This document shows positions 42,483-52,264 of a stretch of 64,000 nucleotides of DNA, piece by piece. The notes beneath the pieces are model-generated. The model had not been told where the DNA came from. It saw nothing but the letters and a program-made list of their open reading frames with translations, and ran no database searches. The position numbers and the translations under genes were made by a program. The first letter of the stretch is position 1. Every line of letters starts with the position of its first letter. The DNA is from Rhodospirillales bacterium (GTDB taxonomy: Bacteria; Pseudomonadota; Alphaproteobacteria; Rhodospirillales; UBA2165). The stretch is from NCBI GenBank assembly GCA_012960465.1, contig DUBF01000164.1, forward strand, positions 1 to 64,000. Reading direction: 5' to 3'.

Positions 42483-42816
42483 TAAAATCCTGATCAGACA
42501 ATTTAGTAACTTCTAAATTATAATTTCTAAAAGGTTAGGTACGGTTTGCCAATATGTTTAATAAAGATAGAGGTTTTAGAGTTTAATCTTGCGTAAAAGA
42601 CGTTTGTAGTTGTCATATATTTCCAGCTATCTATAAAGTTAATCAATATTTAGTTAATTATAAAATTATTGTTGCAAAACAATAGGTTCAGGTGCATCGT
42701 GCATTTGGATTTACCATCAAATCAAAGCCTTAAAATACTTTTATATTTTCATTTGGTCCTGAATTTATATAGGGAAAATGTATTATTTAATACTGGGTCT
42801 GCTTAATTAAAAAAGG
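42483..42816. other. Gene-free gap of about 340 bases between the GST gene and pdhA
   Basis: A divergent, AT-rich intergenic region with no coding frame. It should hold promoters for the GST gene and for the pdhABC-lpdA block. The one feature noticed is the inverted repeat listed separately at 42667-42684. Confidence 0.55.
42667..42684. promoter_or_regulatory. Perfect inverted repeat upstream of pdhA, possible operator
   Basis: TATTGTT and AACAATA are exact 7-base arms around GCAA. It lies about 140 bases before pdhA, a place where a regulator of pyruvate dehydrogenase could bind. No regulator is identified, and AT-rich DNA makes chance repeats more likely. Confidence 0.3.
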
Positions 42817-42825
42817 ATGGCTAGT

Positions 42826-43869
42826 ATGGCCAAAGAAACTAGTAAACGCAAAAAAATAAAAAAACGTAAAGTTATAAAAAAGTCGCCACGGTTACAACCA
42901 ACTTCTACTCCAGAAGAATTACTTAACTACTATAAAGATATGCTTTTAATTAGACGCTTTGAAGAAAAGGCGGGGCAGTTATACGGCATGAGTATGATTG
43001 CTGGTTTTTGTCATTTGTATATTGGGCAAGAAGCCGTTGTTGTTGGAATGCAAGCTGCTGCCAATAGAGAGATTGATACCGTTATTACTAGTTATCGTGA
43101 TCATGGTCACATGTTGGCTAGTAATATGGATCCGAAAGGAGTGATGGCTGAGTTAACAGGAAGAAGTGGCGGGTACTCTAAAGGCAAAGGCGGATCCATG
43201 CATATGTTTAGTCGCGAGAAAAATTTTTTCGGAGGACACGGAATTGTTGGTGCTCAAGTACCAATAGGAACCGGCCTAGGGTTTGCTCACAAATACAAAA
43301 AAGATGGTGGTGTTTGCATGACTTATTTTGGTGACGGTGCATCTAATCAAGGACAGGTTTTTGAATCTTTCAACATGGCGTCTCTTTGGAACTTACCTGT
43401 CGTTTATGTTATTGAAAACAATCGTTATGCAATGGGTACTTCTGTTAAGCGAGCGTCCTCTAATCAAGAACTTTTTTCTAGGGGAGAAGCTTTTGGTATT
43501 CCAGGAGTTAGCGTTGATGGAATGGATGTTTTGGCGGTAAAAGAAGCAGGAATAAAAGCTTTGAAATATGCGCGCTCTGGAAAGGGTCCTTTCATTTTAG
43601 GTATGCAGACATATCGTTACCGAGGGCACTCGATGTCCGATCCAGCAAGATATCGTAGTCGAGAAGAAGTTAGTAAGGTTCGTTCTGAACGTGATCCTAT
43701 TGATCGGGTACGTCAATATGTTCTTGATGCAAAAGCTACAGATGAAGAAGGTCTAAAGAAAATTGATAGCGATGTTAAGACGCTAGTTTCCCATGCTTCG
43801 GAATATGCGCAAGAGAGCCCTGAGCCAGATATTTCCGAGTTGTATACTGATATACTTATCGAAATTTAA
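42826..43869 (+). CDS. pdhA: Pyruvate dehydrogenase E1 alpha subunit
   Basis: 347 residues from ATG 42826, preferred over ATG 42817 because the AAGGA ribosome site touches the first ATG but is well spaced for the second. A very basic N-terminus (KRKKIKKRKVIKK) is typical of alphaproteobacterial PdhA. The thiamine diphosphate motif is GDGASNQGQVFESFN with NNRYAMGTS; the phosphorylation-loop equivalent is YRYRGHSMSDPARYR. With PdhB it decarboxylates pyruvate and reductively acetylates lipoate. Confidence 0.97.
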   Translation: MAKETSKRKKIKKRKVIKKSPRLQPTSTPEELLNYYKDMLLIRRFEEKAGQLYGMSMIAGFCHLYIGQEAVVVGMQAAANREIDTVITSYRDHGHMLASNMDPKGVMAELTGRSGGYSKGKGGSMHMFSREKNFFGGHGIVGAQVPIGTGLGFAHKYKKDGGVCMTYFGDGASNQGQVFESFNMASLWNLPVVYVIENNRYAMGTSVKRASSNQELFSRGEAFGIPGVSVDGMDVLAVKEAGIKALKYARSGKGPFILGMQTYRYRGHSMSDPARYRSREEVSKVRSERDPIDRVRQYVLDAKATDEEGLKKIDSDVKTLVSHASEYAQESPEPDISELYTDILIEI

Positions 43870-43885
43870 TAATAAAGAGAGTTAG

Positions 43886-45250
43886 ATGGCTAATCAAATA
43901 CTTATGCCCGCATTGTCACCAACGATGACAGAAGGAACACTCGTTAAGTGGCTTGTGAATGAAGGTGATATCGTTCAATCCGGCGATGTTATAGCTGAAA
44001 TTGAAACAGATAAAGCGACCATGGAACTCGAAGCTATTGACGATGGAGTGTTGGGTAAAATTTTTGTCCAGGAAGGTACCGAAGGTATTGCTGTAAATAC
44101 ACCTATAGCTGTCATCACTGCAGACGATGAGGATTTAACATCAGTTGAAGAGAATATATCAAAAAAGGCTGAAGAGCCTGGCTCATTGGAACAACCTCAG
44201 AAGGCTCAGTCTGAACCGGTTTCTCCCGTAACGGAAACTATAGTTGGAAAATTTAATTTAGGCACAAAGAATTTAATAACCGTACGAGAGGCATTACGAG
44301 ATGCAATGGCTGAAGAAATGCGACAGGACGAAACGGTGTTTCTGTTGGGTGAAGAAGTCGCTGAATATGAAGGTGCTTATAAAATTTCTCAAGGACTCTT
44401 AGAAGAGTTTGGTGAAAAACGTATTATTGATACACCCATTACCGAGCATGGATTTGCGGGCCTCGGTGTAGGCGCTGCTTTTGGTGGTTTACGTCCCATT
44501 GTTGAATTTATGACTTTTAATTTTGCTATGCAGGCTATGGATCATTTGATTAACTCAGCAGCAAAAACCCTTTACATGTCTGGCGGACAAATGGGCTGTC
44601 CGATTGTCTTTCGCGGTGCAAACGGAGCTGCAGCAGGTGTAGCCGCACAGCATTCACAATGTTACGCAAGTTGGTATGCACATATACCAGGGCTTAAAGT
44701 TTTAGCGCCTTATTCAGGTGAAGATGCCAAGGGATTATTGAAGTCTGCCATCCGAGATCCTAATCCGGTAATTTTTTTGGAAAATGAAATTCTTTATGGC
44801 CAGACTTTTGATGTCCCTGATGATAAAGATTTTACTGTGCCGATAGGAAAAGCTAAAATTGAACGAGAGGGTACAGATGTAACTGTTGTTACTTTTTCTA
44901 TTATGGTAGGGCTTGCACTTGAAGCGGCTGAGGCGCTTGCAGAACAAGGAATTAATGCCGAAGTGATAAACCTTAGAACAATCCGGCCTTTGGATGTTGA
45001 GACGATTGTTAATTCTATAAAGAAAACTAACAGAGTGATCAGTATTGAAGAAGGCTGGCCTGTCGCCGGGATTGGGTCAGAAATTGCAGCGATAAGTATG
45101 GAACATGCGTTTGATTATTTAGATGCTCCGTTGCTCCGAGTATGTGGGGAGGACGTGCCAATGCCTTATGCTAAGAATCTCGAAGCTGCAGCCCTTCCTG
45201 ATATTGAAAAAGTGATAACAGCGGTAAAAACCGTGTGTTATAAAGAATAG
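43886..45250 (+). CDS. pdhB: Pyruvate dehydrogenase E1 beta subunit with N-terminal lipoyl domain
   Basis: 454 residues. Residues 1-80 are a lipoyl domain ([20 protein letters not shown], then IETDKATME with the lipoylated Lys43). A linker of about 50 residues rich in Glu, Pro and Ser leads to the E1-beta transketolase domain ([56 protein letters not shown]). Such a fused lipoyl domain is known in alphaproteobacteria. Here it seems to be the only lipoyl domain of the complex encoded in this cluster. Confidence 0.97.
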   Translation: MANQILMPALSPTMTEGTLVKWLVNEGDIVQSGDVIAEIETDKATMELEAIDDGVLGKIFVQEGTEGIAVNTPIAVITADDEDLTSVEENISKKAEEPGSLEQPQKAQSEPVSPVTETIVGKFNLGTKNLITVREALRDAMAEEMRQDETVFLLGEEVAEYEGAYKISQGLLEEFGEKRIIDTPITEHGFAGLGVGAAFGGLRPIVEFMTFNFAMQAMDHLINSAAKTLYMSGGQMGCPIVFRGANGAAAGVAAQHSQCYASWYAHIPGLKVLAPYSGEDAKGLLKSAIRDPNPVIFLENEILYGQTFDVPDDKDFTVPIGKAKIEREGTDVTVVTFSIMVGLALEAAEALAEQGINAEVINLRTIRPLDVETIVNSIKKTNRVISIEEGWPVAGIGSEIAAISMEHAFDYLDAPLLRVCGEDVPMPYAKNLEAAALPDIEKVITAVKTVCYKE

Positions 45251-45259
45251 GGGAAAGCA

Positions 45260-46231
45260 ATGAACTCACCTATTACTGGATCTGAATTTGCCGCTGGTGA
45301 TCCTGCCGGAATTACTGGCAAAGAAAAGCGGGTATTAGCAAGCCCCCTCGCAAAACGGCTAGCTAAAGATGTTGGTGTTAATTTAAATCTACTCAGTGGA
45401 ACGGGTCCACACGGACGAATTGTCAAAAGTGACGTTGAGGCGGGTGTGACGAGAGGGACGGTTCAAATTTCTAGTAGATTAGACAAAAACCCCTCAAATT
45501 TTACTTCCGCTTTGCCAGCTATGTTGCCAACGGGTGGAAGTTATACAGAAATTCCAAATTCGAGTACTCGAAAAATTATCGCTGATCGCTTAACGTCAAG
45601 TTCGCGAGACATTCCGGCTTATATGGTTACTGTAGATTGTCTCATAGATCGATTATTGGAAATGCGTTCAGATTTAAACGGCAGGGCTCAGGAAGGTGAG
45701 AAAATATACAAGATATCGGTAAATGATTTTATTATTCGAGCTACAGCATTGGCTATGCGTAAGGTGCCACGTGTAAACACATCTTGGACAGAGTCCGCTA
45801 TTTTGCAATATGATAATATCGATATATCTGTCGCTGTTTCTACACCTGACGGACTTATTACCCCAATAATTCGAAATGCGGATCAAAAAGGTTTAGCTGA
45901 CATATCTATTGAAATGAAACAACTGGCTCTCCGGGCCCGTAACAATAAATTGTTACCCGAAGAGTTTCAGGGCGGTGGTTTCACTATATCTAATTTAGGT
46001 ATGTACGGTGTAAAAGAATTTACTTCAATTATTAATCAACCTCAATCTTGTATACTTTCTATCGGCGCTGGAGAGCAGCGTCCAACTGTAATTGATGGAG
46101 CCCTTGGAATTTCAACTGTAATGAGTTGTACACTAACATCTGATCATCGGACCGTAGATGGTGCATTAGCAGCCGAATTTATGCACGTCTTCAAAGTTAT
46201 GGTTGAAGATCCACTTACAATGTTATTGTGA
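45260..46231 (+). CDS. pdhC: Dihydrolipoamide acetyltransferase E2 lacking a lipoyl domain
   Basis: 323 residues, about 100 fewer than usual. The protein starts almost directly with the peripheral subunit-binding domain (about 25-62: VLASPLAKRLAKDVGVNL, GTGPHGRIVKSDVEA), then a linker and the catalytic domain (about 95-323) with the active-site SDHRTVDGA. No lipoyl domain (no DKA motif) is present, and only 9 bases separate it from pdhB, so none is hidden upstream. Acetyl groups would have to come from the lipoyl arm on E1-beta. ATG 45260 has GGGGAAAG upstream. Confidence 0.93.
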   Translation: MNSPITGSEFAAGDPAGITGKEKRVLASPLAKRLAKDVGVNLNLLSGTGPHGRIVKSDVEAGVTRGTVQISSRLDKNPSNFTSALPAMLPTGGSYTEIPNSSTRKIIADRLTSSSRDIPAYMVTVDCLIDRLLEMRSDLNGRAQEGEKIYKISVNDFIIRATALAMRKVPRVNTSWTESAILQYDNIDISVAVSTPDGLITPIIRNADQKGLADISIEMKQLALRARNNKLLPEEFQGGGFTISNLGMYGVKEFTSIINQPQSCILSIGAGEQRPTVIDGALGISTVMSCTLTSDHRTVDGALAAEFMHVFKVMVEDPLTMLL

Positions 46232-46240
46232 GTGGATGAA

Positions 46241-47641
46241 ATGGCTACATCAAATTATGACGTCATCATTATAGGTAGCGGGCCAGGAGGATATGTAACG
46301 GCTATACGGGCCGCGCAACTTGGGTTTAAAACCGCAGTGGTTGAGCGTTCGCAATTAGGTGGTATTTGCTTAAATTGGGGATGTATCCCAACTAAAGCTT
46401 TATTACGTACATCCGAAATTTACCGAAATATTAAAAATGCTGAAGAGTACGGTTTAAAAGTAAATGGTTTGGAATTTGATCTCCAGAAAATAGTTAAACG
46501 TTCTAGAGCCATTTCCGGGCAACTTTCTCAAGGTGTAGGATACCTTTTAAAGAAAAATAAAGTTGATGTGATAATTGGTCATGGCAAATTAGTCGGTAAA
46601 GGCAGAATTACGGTTGAAAAAGAAAAAAATAAAGTTGAGGATCTAACGGCTGAACACATCATACTCGCAACAGGGGCAAGGGCGCGCTCATTACCTGGAA
46701 TGGAACCAGATGGTAAAATGGTATGGAGCTATAAAGAGGCCATGGTTCCTGATGAGTTACCGAATTCTATATTAATTATTGGATCGGGAGCAATTGGTAT
46801 AGAGTTCGCAAGTTTTTATCAAACGTTCGGGGTTGATGTCACTGTTGTTGAAGTATTACCGCGTATTTTACCCGTAGAAGATGAAGAAATATCTGCTTTA
46901 GCTCAACAGGTATTTGAAAAAGATGGGTTAAAGATCATGACTTCCACCTCTGTAAAATCGTTAAAGAAAGCTTCGAAAAATATTACCGCTACGATTGAAA
47001 ATGGAGAAGGTTTATCAAAAATAATCGTTGATCGCGTGATTATGGCCGTTGGAATTACTGGAAATTTTGAACAACTGGGTCTTGAAAATACACAAGTAAA
47101 AGTTGATAAAAATCACGTTGTGATCAATGAATGGTGTGAGACGAATGAACCTGGTATTTATGCCATTGGCGACCTTGCGGGGCCTCCTTGGCTTGCCCAT
47201 AAGGCAAGCCATGAAGGGACAATTTGTATTGAGAAAATTGCGGGAAAGGATGGAATAAAACCACTTAATACTCTTCATATCCCGGGGTGTACTTATTGCC
47301 ATCCCCAGATAGCAAGTGTGGGGATGACGGAAAGTGCCGCCAGGAAACAAGGCTTTGAAGTTAAGATTGGTAAATTTCCATTTAAGGGTAATGGTAAAGC
47401 AATAGCTCTTGGTGGACCTGAGGGTCTAATAAAAACGATATTCAACGCAAAGACTGGCGAAATGCTGGGTGCACATATGTTAGGAACAGAGGTTACCGAA
47501 CTAATTCAAGGATACGCGGTTGGTATGTCGCTTGAGACGACCGAAGTTGAGCTGATGGAGACTGTGTTTCCGCATCCAACGCTCTCTGAAATGATGCATG
47601 AATCTGTTTTGGATGCTTATGAAAGGGCAATCCATTTCTAG
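46241..47641 (+). CDS. lpdA: Dihydrolipoyl dehydrogenase
   Basis: 466 residues from ATG 46241, with GAGTGGATG upstream; a GTG at 46232 is less likely. FAD-binding IIGSGPGGYVTAIRAAQLG, the redox disulfide GGICLNWGCIPTKAL, NAD-binding IIGSGAIGIEFASFY, and the C-terminal catalytic His in FPHPTLSEMMHESV are intact. No N-terminal lipoyl domain. It reoxidises dihydrolipoamide for pyruvate dehydrogenase and perhaps other complexes. Confidence 0.97.
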   Translation: MATSNYDVIIIGSGPGGYVTAIRAAQLGFKTAVVERSQLGGICLNWGCIPTKALLRTSEIYRNIKNAEEYGLKVNGLEFDLQKIVKRSRAISGQLSQGVGYLLKKNKVDVIIGHGKLVGKGRITVEKEKNKVEDLTAEHIILATGARARSLPGMEPDGKMVWSYKEAMVPDELPNSILIIGSGAIGIEFASFYQTFGVDVTVVEVLPRILPVEDEEISALAQQVFEKDGLKIMTSTSVKSLKKASKNITATIENGEGLSKIIVDRVIMAVGITGNFEQLGLENTQVKVDKNHVVINEWCETNEPGIYAIGDLAGPPWLAHKASHEGTICIEKIAGKDGIKPLNTLHIPGCTYCHPQIASVGMTESAARKQGFEVKIGKFPFKGNGKAIALGGPEGLIKTIFNAKTGEMLGAHMLGTEVTELIQGYAVGMSLETTEVELMETVFPHPTLSEMMHESVLDAYERAIHF

Positions 47642-47786
47642 GCTTTTGTCGTATTTATGTTTTATTAATACACATTTCCGTTTTAAGTTTAACCTATGTA
47701 AAGATTTAGCTAAAATTTTGTATACCGGTTTAAATTTGTTGGTAACAAGTTTTGGTTATAAATAATAACCGATAAAAGTGATATTT

Positions 47787-48728
47787 ATGAGCAATTTTCA
47801 AAAACTAAGGCATCCTCAATTTAAGAACATCCAAGAGCGACCAAGTGGACGTAAACCCAGTTGGATAAGAGTTAAAGCCCCAAACTCACTAGCTTACGGC
47901 GAGACAAAACGCCTTATGAAAGATCTCAATCTGAATACAGTCTGTGAGGAAGCTGCATGCCCTAATATTGGCGAATGTTGGTCACAGAAACATGCGACCG
48001 TTATGATTTTAGGTAACATATGTACGCGTGCTTGTTCATTTTGCAACGTTATTACGGGAAAACCCGGTCCGGTTGATTTATTGGAGCCCGAGAACGTCGG
48101 CATAATGGCGCTTAAAACGGGTCTTAAACATATGGTGATCACTTCAGTTGATCGAGATGATCTGGTGGATGGTGGTGCGGAACATTTTGCGAAGTGTGTT
48201 TCTAAAGTGCGCGAACTAGCGCCTGGAACAACAGTGGAAGTTTTAACACCAGATTTTAAAAATAAGAATGGGGCATTAGACATAGTAATTGCCGCCAGAC
48301 CAGAGGTTTTTAACCATAATTTAGAGACAGTACCAAAGCTATATAAGAATATTCGACCAGGGTCGGACTATTTTCACTCTCTGAGCCTTTTAGAAAAAGC
48401 GAAAGAGTTGGACCCAGAGGTCTTCACTAAATCAGGGATTATGGTCGGGCTCGGAGAAAGTAGAGATGAAGTTATTCAGGTTATGGATGATCAAAGGTCG
48501 GCAAATGTGGATTTTCTAACAATTGGTCAGTACCTTCAGCCAACACTTCGTCACGCAAAAATTGACCGTTATGTGACCCCCGAGGAGTTTGTTGAGTACG
48601 AAGAAATAGCTTATTCAAAGGGCTTTTTGAAAGTTTCTTCAAGTCCATTGACACGGTCGTCTTACCACGCAGATGAAGATTTTCAGGCTCTTCGTGAAGT
48701 ACGTCTTAAAACCATAGCGTTAAGCTAA
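47787..48728 (+). CDS. lipA: Lipoyl synthase
   Basis: 313 residues from ATG 47787. A radical SAM enzyme that inserts two sulfurs into octanoyl-lipoyl domains. The auxiliary cluster motif [12 protein letters not shown] and the radical SAM motif CTRACSFC are present, as is the C-terminal Ser in [12 protein letters not shown]. Its product is needed by the E1-beta lipoyl domain encoded upstream. ratA starts 2 bases after the stop. Confidence 0.97.
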   Translation: MSNFQKLRHPQFKNIQERPSGRKPSWIRVKAPNSLAYGETKRLMKDLNLNTVCEEAACPNIGECWSQKHATVMILGNICTRACSFCNVITGKPGPVDLLEPENVGIMALKTGLKHMVITSVDRDDLVDGGAEHFAKCVSKVRELAPGTTVEVLTPDFKNKNGALDIVIAARPEVFNHNLETVPKLYKNIRPGSDYFHSLSLLEKAKELDPEVFTKSGIMVGLGESRDEVIQVMDDQRSANVDFLTIGQYLQPTLRHAKIDRYVTPEEFVEYEEIAYSKGFLKVSSSPLTRSSYHADEDFQALREVRLKTIALS

Positions 48729-48730
48729 TC

Positions 48731-49168
48731 ATGCCAACCCACGCGGAAAAACGTAATTTATCGCACTCATCACAACACATGTTTGATCTAGTATCAGACG
48801 TAGAAAAATATCCTAAATTTTTGCCTTGGTGTGTTGGTGTCCGACTAAAAAAACGGACAAGTGAACAGATCACAGCTGAAATGATGATTGGTTACAAAAT
48901 GTTTCGTGAAAAATTTTCATGTCGAGTTGAATTAAAATCTCATAATATAATTGATGTAGTCTATGAGGATGGTCCTTTTAAGTACCTAAATAATCATTGG
49001 ATTTTCATAGACGAAGAAGACGGTACATGTACTGTTGACTTTTTTGTAGATTTTGAATTTAATTCGCCGCTTTTACAAAAGTTGATCGGAGTTGTTTTCA
49101 ATGAGGCTGTTAAAATAATGGTGCATGCATTTGAAAAGAGGGCCGATGCTATCTACGGGCACGATTAG
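48731..49168 (+). CDS. START-like ubiquinone-binding protein (Coq10/RatA family)
   Basis: 145 residues with the SRPBCC fold: HSSQHMFDLVSDVEKYPKFLPWC, then VYEDGPFKYLNNHW and the C-terminal helix KIMVHAFEKRADAIYG. In mitochondria Coq10 delivers ubiquinone; E. coli RatA also affects ribosome association. The role as a ubiquinone chaperone is inferred from family and from its common place after lipA in alphaproteobacteria. Confidence 0.9.
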   Translation: MPTHAEKRNLSHSSQHMFDLVSDVEKYPKFLPWCVGVRLKKRTSEQITAEMMIGYKMFREKFSCRVELKSHNIIDVVYEDGPFKYLNNHWIFIDEEDGTCTVDFFVDFEFNSPLLQKLIGVVFNEAVKIMVHAFEKRADAIYGHD

Positions 49169-49198
49169 TTTTCAAATACTGGGTTAATGACAAAAATT

Positions 49199-49684
49199 TT
49201 AAACTTGGCTTAACATTATTTCAATTGCCTTTTTTATTGTAGAAACTCTGATTTTGTCCCGATTTCCATCGAATGTATAACACTTACTTACAGTGTCTCT
49301 CCCATCTCGGGCGGATGCTATGTAAACAGTTCCAATAGGTTTTTCGTGTGTACCGCCAGCGGGTCCAGCAATGCCTGTTACGGATACTGTTAATTGAACA
49401 GGCGCGTTCTTGAGAGCTCCTTCGCACATTGCTATTGCTACGGTTTCACTAACTGCACCACGGGCAATAATCATATCAATTGGCACATCTAGCATTTCAA
49501 CCTTTGCATTGTTTGAATATGTGTTAAAGCCCCGCTCAAAAACATCTGATGAACCTGAAATGGAGGTAAGGCAACCCGCTATTAATCCTCCAGTACAACT
49601 CTCAGCTGTAGCGATTTTGATGTCCTGGTTTCTACAACTGGAAATAAGCTTATTAGTTAGTTCAGTAAGTTCTTTTGGAAACAT
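49199..49684 (-). CDS. pncC: CinA C-terminal-type protein, nicotinamide-nucleotide amidase family
   Basis: 161 residues, the stand-alone CinA C domain. Signatures ATAESCTGGLIAGCLTSISG, GFNTYSNNAKVEML, and VSVTGIAGPAGGTHEKPIGTVYI are clear. Members deamidate NMN to nicotinic acid mononucleotide for NAD recycling. It follows pgpA with a 12-base gap on the reverse strand and converges on the Coq10-family gene. Confidence 0.92.
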   Translation of the reverse strand: MFPKELTELTNKLISSCRNQDIKIATAESCTGGLIAGCLTSISGSSDVFERGFNTYSNNAKVEMLDVPIDMIIARGAVSETVAIAMCEGALKNAPVQLTVSVTGIAGPAGGTHEKPIGTVYIASARDGRDTVSKCYTFDGNRDKIRVSTIKKAIEIMLSQV

Positions 49685-49696
49685 AAGAGATCAACC

Positions 49697-50215
49697 TTAA
49701 GTATAATTTTGGTATATGATTTGGCCTACTAAAAGAAAGATACCAGCATAAATAGCGGCGATAGCATCGTCTAACATGATACCTAAGCCCCCTTTTATAT
49801 TCTTATCAGCCCAGGAAATTGGCCAAGGTTTATATATATCGAAAAGGCGAAAAAGAATAAATCCAAAGAAGTACAAAATAATGTTTGGGGGTACTGCTAG
49901 TAGGGTGATCCACTGGCCAACGACTTCATCTATAACAATTTCGGAAGGATCAGTTACACCCATTTCGTTTGATGTAACGTTTGATGCCCAAATGCCAACT
50001 ATAAACATCAAAATTGCTATAGTTGCTAATAATTCAACATTTCCCCAAAAGGCGATTGCGTAGCCAATTGGAAGTGCAAAGATCGATCCCCAGGTTCCTG
50101 GAGCTTTAGGCAATGAGCCAGCACCAAACCAGATGGCCAAAATCCTCGCAGTATTATTTAAGTTTTTTGAAGGGCCTATATTCTCGATTCGCTTCATATT
50201 CCCATTCATTTCCAA
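49697..50215 (-). CDS. pgpA: Phosphatidylglycerophosphatase A
   Basis: 172 residues. PgpA dephosphorylates phosphatidylglycerophosphate at the inner membrane. It begins with the family pattern WFGAGSLPKAPGTWGS, has three to four membrane segments, and the acidic motif DEVVGQW with FRLFDIYKPWP and GLGIMLDDAIAA. A pgpA-pncC pair is common in alphaproteobacteria. Confidence 0.95.
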   Translation of the reverse strand: MEMNGNMKRIENIGPSKNLNNTARILAIWFGAGSLPKAPGTWGSIFALPIGYAIAFWGNVELLATIAILMFIVGIWASNVTSNEMGVTDPSEIVIDEVVGQWITLLAVPPNIILYFFGFILFRLFDIYKPWPISWADKNIKGGLGIMLDDAIAAIYAGIFLLVGQIIYQNYT

Positions 50216-50490
50216 TTATGGATTAAATTTTATTATCTCGTTGAGGGTTAATTCTCATCGGACGTTAGCACAAAGTAGCCTAATTTTTGAATAATATTGT
50301 AATAAAGTAAGACTTTTATTGATTTTTGCTATGCTAAAACCTTTTAATTCAATATTTTTGTGAGTTGGCCCTCTTGCATCAAATGTTAGGAACGGATACT
50401 TTTGTAGTGTATTATGATCGTTAATTTTATGATGTTTTAATTTAATCAAAACACTCGCAACGGAACAAAAAAACGTTAAAGAAGGTATTA

Positions 50491-51816
50491 ATGCACTTAC
50501 AAAATTTACAAAATGTAGTTAATCAATTAGTTATTTGGTTGGCCCGTTTTTATCCACAGTTTGAAATTCTGTTTCGTACCGATGGTAAAATCAATCATAT
50601 AAAAATATCAAGAAAGTTGCAGCTATCCATATTTGTTGTGATTTTTATCGGAGTTGGATGGTCAACTTTTGCTTCATTTAATTTTTTTATCAACAATGAA
50701 GTTGTTACCGCCAAAACCAAGGAAATTATTAAAGCCCGTATGGCGTATAGGGGGTTACTGTCTGAGGTTAATGATTATCAAGATAAATTCTCGAATTTAA
50801 CTGCTGATCTTAGCAAAAACCATGGTTTGATGCTAAACTTGGTGGAAAAAAATGCCACCCTACAGCAAAATGTTAAATCGGCTGTTAACAAATTAGAAAC
50901 CTCTAAATCACGACATAAGCATATCGTTTTGGCTCGGACAAATTTAAAAGAAAAGCTTACTAATATTCAAATTGAATTAAAATCCTTAAATAATCATAAT
51001 TTTAGTCTAAAAGGAAATCTTAGTTCAGTTACAACGGACCTAGAAAGTGCACTTTCAGAAAGAAATAGAGCGCGTTCTAATGGCGAAAAGTTATCGCAAA
51101 CAGTTATAAAATTACAAAATGATTTAGAGGTGTTAAATAAATCGGAAAATGCGATTTTGCAGAAATTAACTGATAGTACGAAGGAAGATATTCAAGATAT
51201 CCGTTACGTACTCAAACGTACTGGTTTAAATGTTAAAAGATTAATAAGTGTGCAAGTTAATATTACCAATAAAAAAGCAGGACTAGGTGGGCCTTTTGTG
51301 GCTTATAAGCCGTCAATAAAACCGGCCCAGAATCTGCAATCTAAGATACTTAATCTAAATAACTATCTAAAAGAACTCGAGGAATTAAAAGGTTTAATGA
51401 AAAAGCTGCCGCTTTCTACTCCTCTTAACTATTATCAAATTTCAAGCCATTTTGGGAAACGCCGGGATCCAATTAATAAAAGGTGGGCGGTTCATACCGG
51501 TCTTGATTTTAGTGGTTATAAAAATTCAAGGGTCTATGCAACCGCCCCCGGAAAAGTAACCTTTGCAGGAAGAAACGGCAAGTATGGAAAGCTAATCGAG
51601 ATTGATCACGGTCTCGGCTTTAAAACCAAGTACGGACATTTAAATAAGATTCTTGTTAAACATGGCCAAAAAGTAGATTATCGTGCTAAGATTGGTTTGA
51701 TGGGGAGCACTGGCCGGAGTACTGGACCACACCTACACTACGAAATACTAGTGAAAGGTAGACATCATAATCCATGGCGTTTAATTAAGGCTGGAAGATA
51801 TGTTTACAAAAGGTAA
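50491..51816 (+). CDS. M23 family metallopeptidase with N-terminal coiled coil
   Basis: 441 residues. A cytoplasmic stub, one membrane segment at about 48-70, a long heptad-rich coiled coil (about 75-235), and a C-terminal LytM/M23 domain. The zinc site is intact: SSHFGKRRDP, His and Asp in HTGLDF near residue 335, and HLHYE. It should cut peptidoglycan cross-bridges in the periplasm, like MepM. The next gene, a bactofilin, overlaps its end by 17 bases; M23-bactofilin pairs are a known arrangement linked to cell-shape control. Confidence 0.93.
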   Translation: MHLQNLQNVVNQLVIWLARFYPQFEILFRTDGKINHIKISRKLQLSIFVVIFIGVGWSTFASFNFFINNEVVTAKTKEIIKARMAYRGLLSEVNDYQDKFSNLTADLSKNHGLMLNLVEKNATLQQNVKSAVNKLETSKSRHKHIVLARTNLKEKLTNIQIELKSLNNHNFSLKGNLSSVTTDLESALSERNRARSNGEKLSQTVIKLQNDLEVLNKSENAILQKLTDSTKEDIQDIRYVLKRTGLNVKRLISVQVNITNKKAGLGGPFVAYKPSIKPAQNLQSKILNLNNYLKELEELKGLMKKLPLSTPLNYYQISSHFGKRRDPINKRWAVHTGLDFSGYKNSRVYATAPGKVTFAGRNGKYGKLIEIDHGLGFKTKYGHLNKILVKHGQKVDYRAKIGLMGSTGRSTGPHLHYEILVKGRHHNPWRLIKAGRYVYKR

Positions 51817-52264
51817 TAAAGAAAATGTAAGAAACCGCCTACCGAAGGTACCTTGTCCACCTTCGCTTTTGAGCATGGATGTTGACTTTACAGGGGATAT
51901 TCACAGTGATGGTGAATTACAGATTGATGGTGTTGTAAATGGCAATATAGTTGCTAACGTATTGATTATTGGCGAAACGGCTCAAATTATCGGTGAAATT
52001 ACGGCCGAGAGTGCTCGTATCTATGGTCGTGTTACAGGACAAGTTCAAGCTAACTCTGTATCGCTAGCAAAGACGGCACACATTTTAGGTGATGTTCTTC
52101 ACGGCAATATAGCGATTGAACAGGGGGCCTTCCTCGAAGGACATTGTCGAAGATTAGAAGTTAAAAAAAAATCAAGTGATAGCGGTTTGAAGCTTCTAGT
52201 TAAAGGCGTTGCAAAGGATAAAACTGATCAACCTCCAAAGAATCCAATGGCTGAACTAGTCTAA
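51800..52264 (+). CDS. Bactofilin
   Basis: 154 residues with the central beta-helical DUF583 domain (MDVDFTGDIHSDGELQIDGV, then repeats such as GEITAESARIYGRVTGQV and LGDVLHGNIAIEQGAFLEG). Bactofilins polymerise without nucleotide into membrane-linked filaments that position cell-wall enzymes. It overlaps the M23 peptidase gene by 17 bases, which supports a joint role. Its TAA interlocks with the TAG of the convergent dehydratase gene in the four bases CTAA. Confidence 0.95.
   Translation: MFTKGNKENVRNRLPKVPCPPSLLSMDVDFTGDIHSDGELQIDGVVNGNIVANVLIIGETAQIIGEITAESARIYGRVTGQVQANSVSLAKTAHILGDVLHGNIAIEQGAFLEGHCRRLEVKKKSSDSGLKLLVKGVAKDKTDQPPKNPMAELV

Noticed and set aside
50255-50449. Reverse-strand 64-codon frame between pgpA and the M23 gene
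   Set aside because: No ribosome binding site, no domain or signal features, and composition like the surrounding non-coding DNA.
50550-50558. TTATCCACA, a perfect DnaA-box consensus
   Set aside because: A single site inside the coding region of the M23 peptidase gene with no companion boxes or AT-rich unwinding element, so not evidence for an origin.
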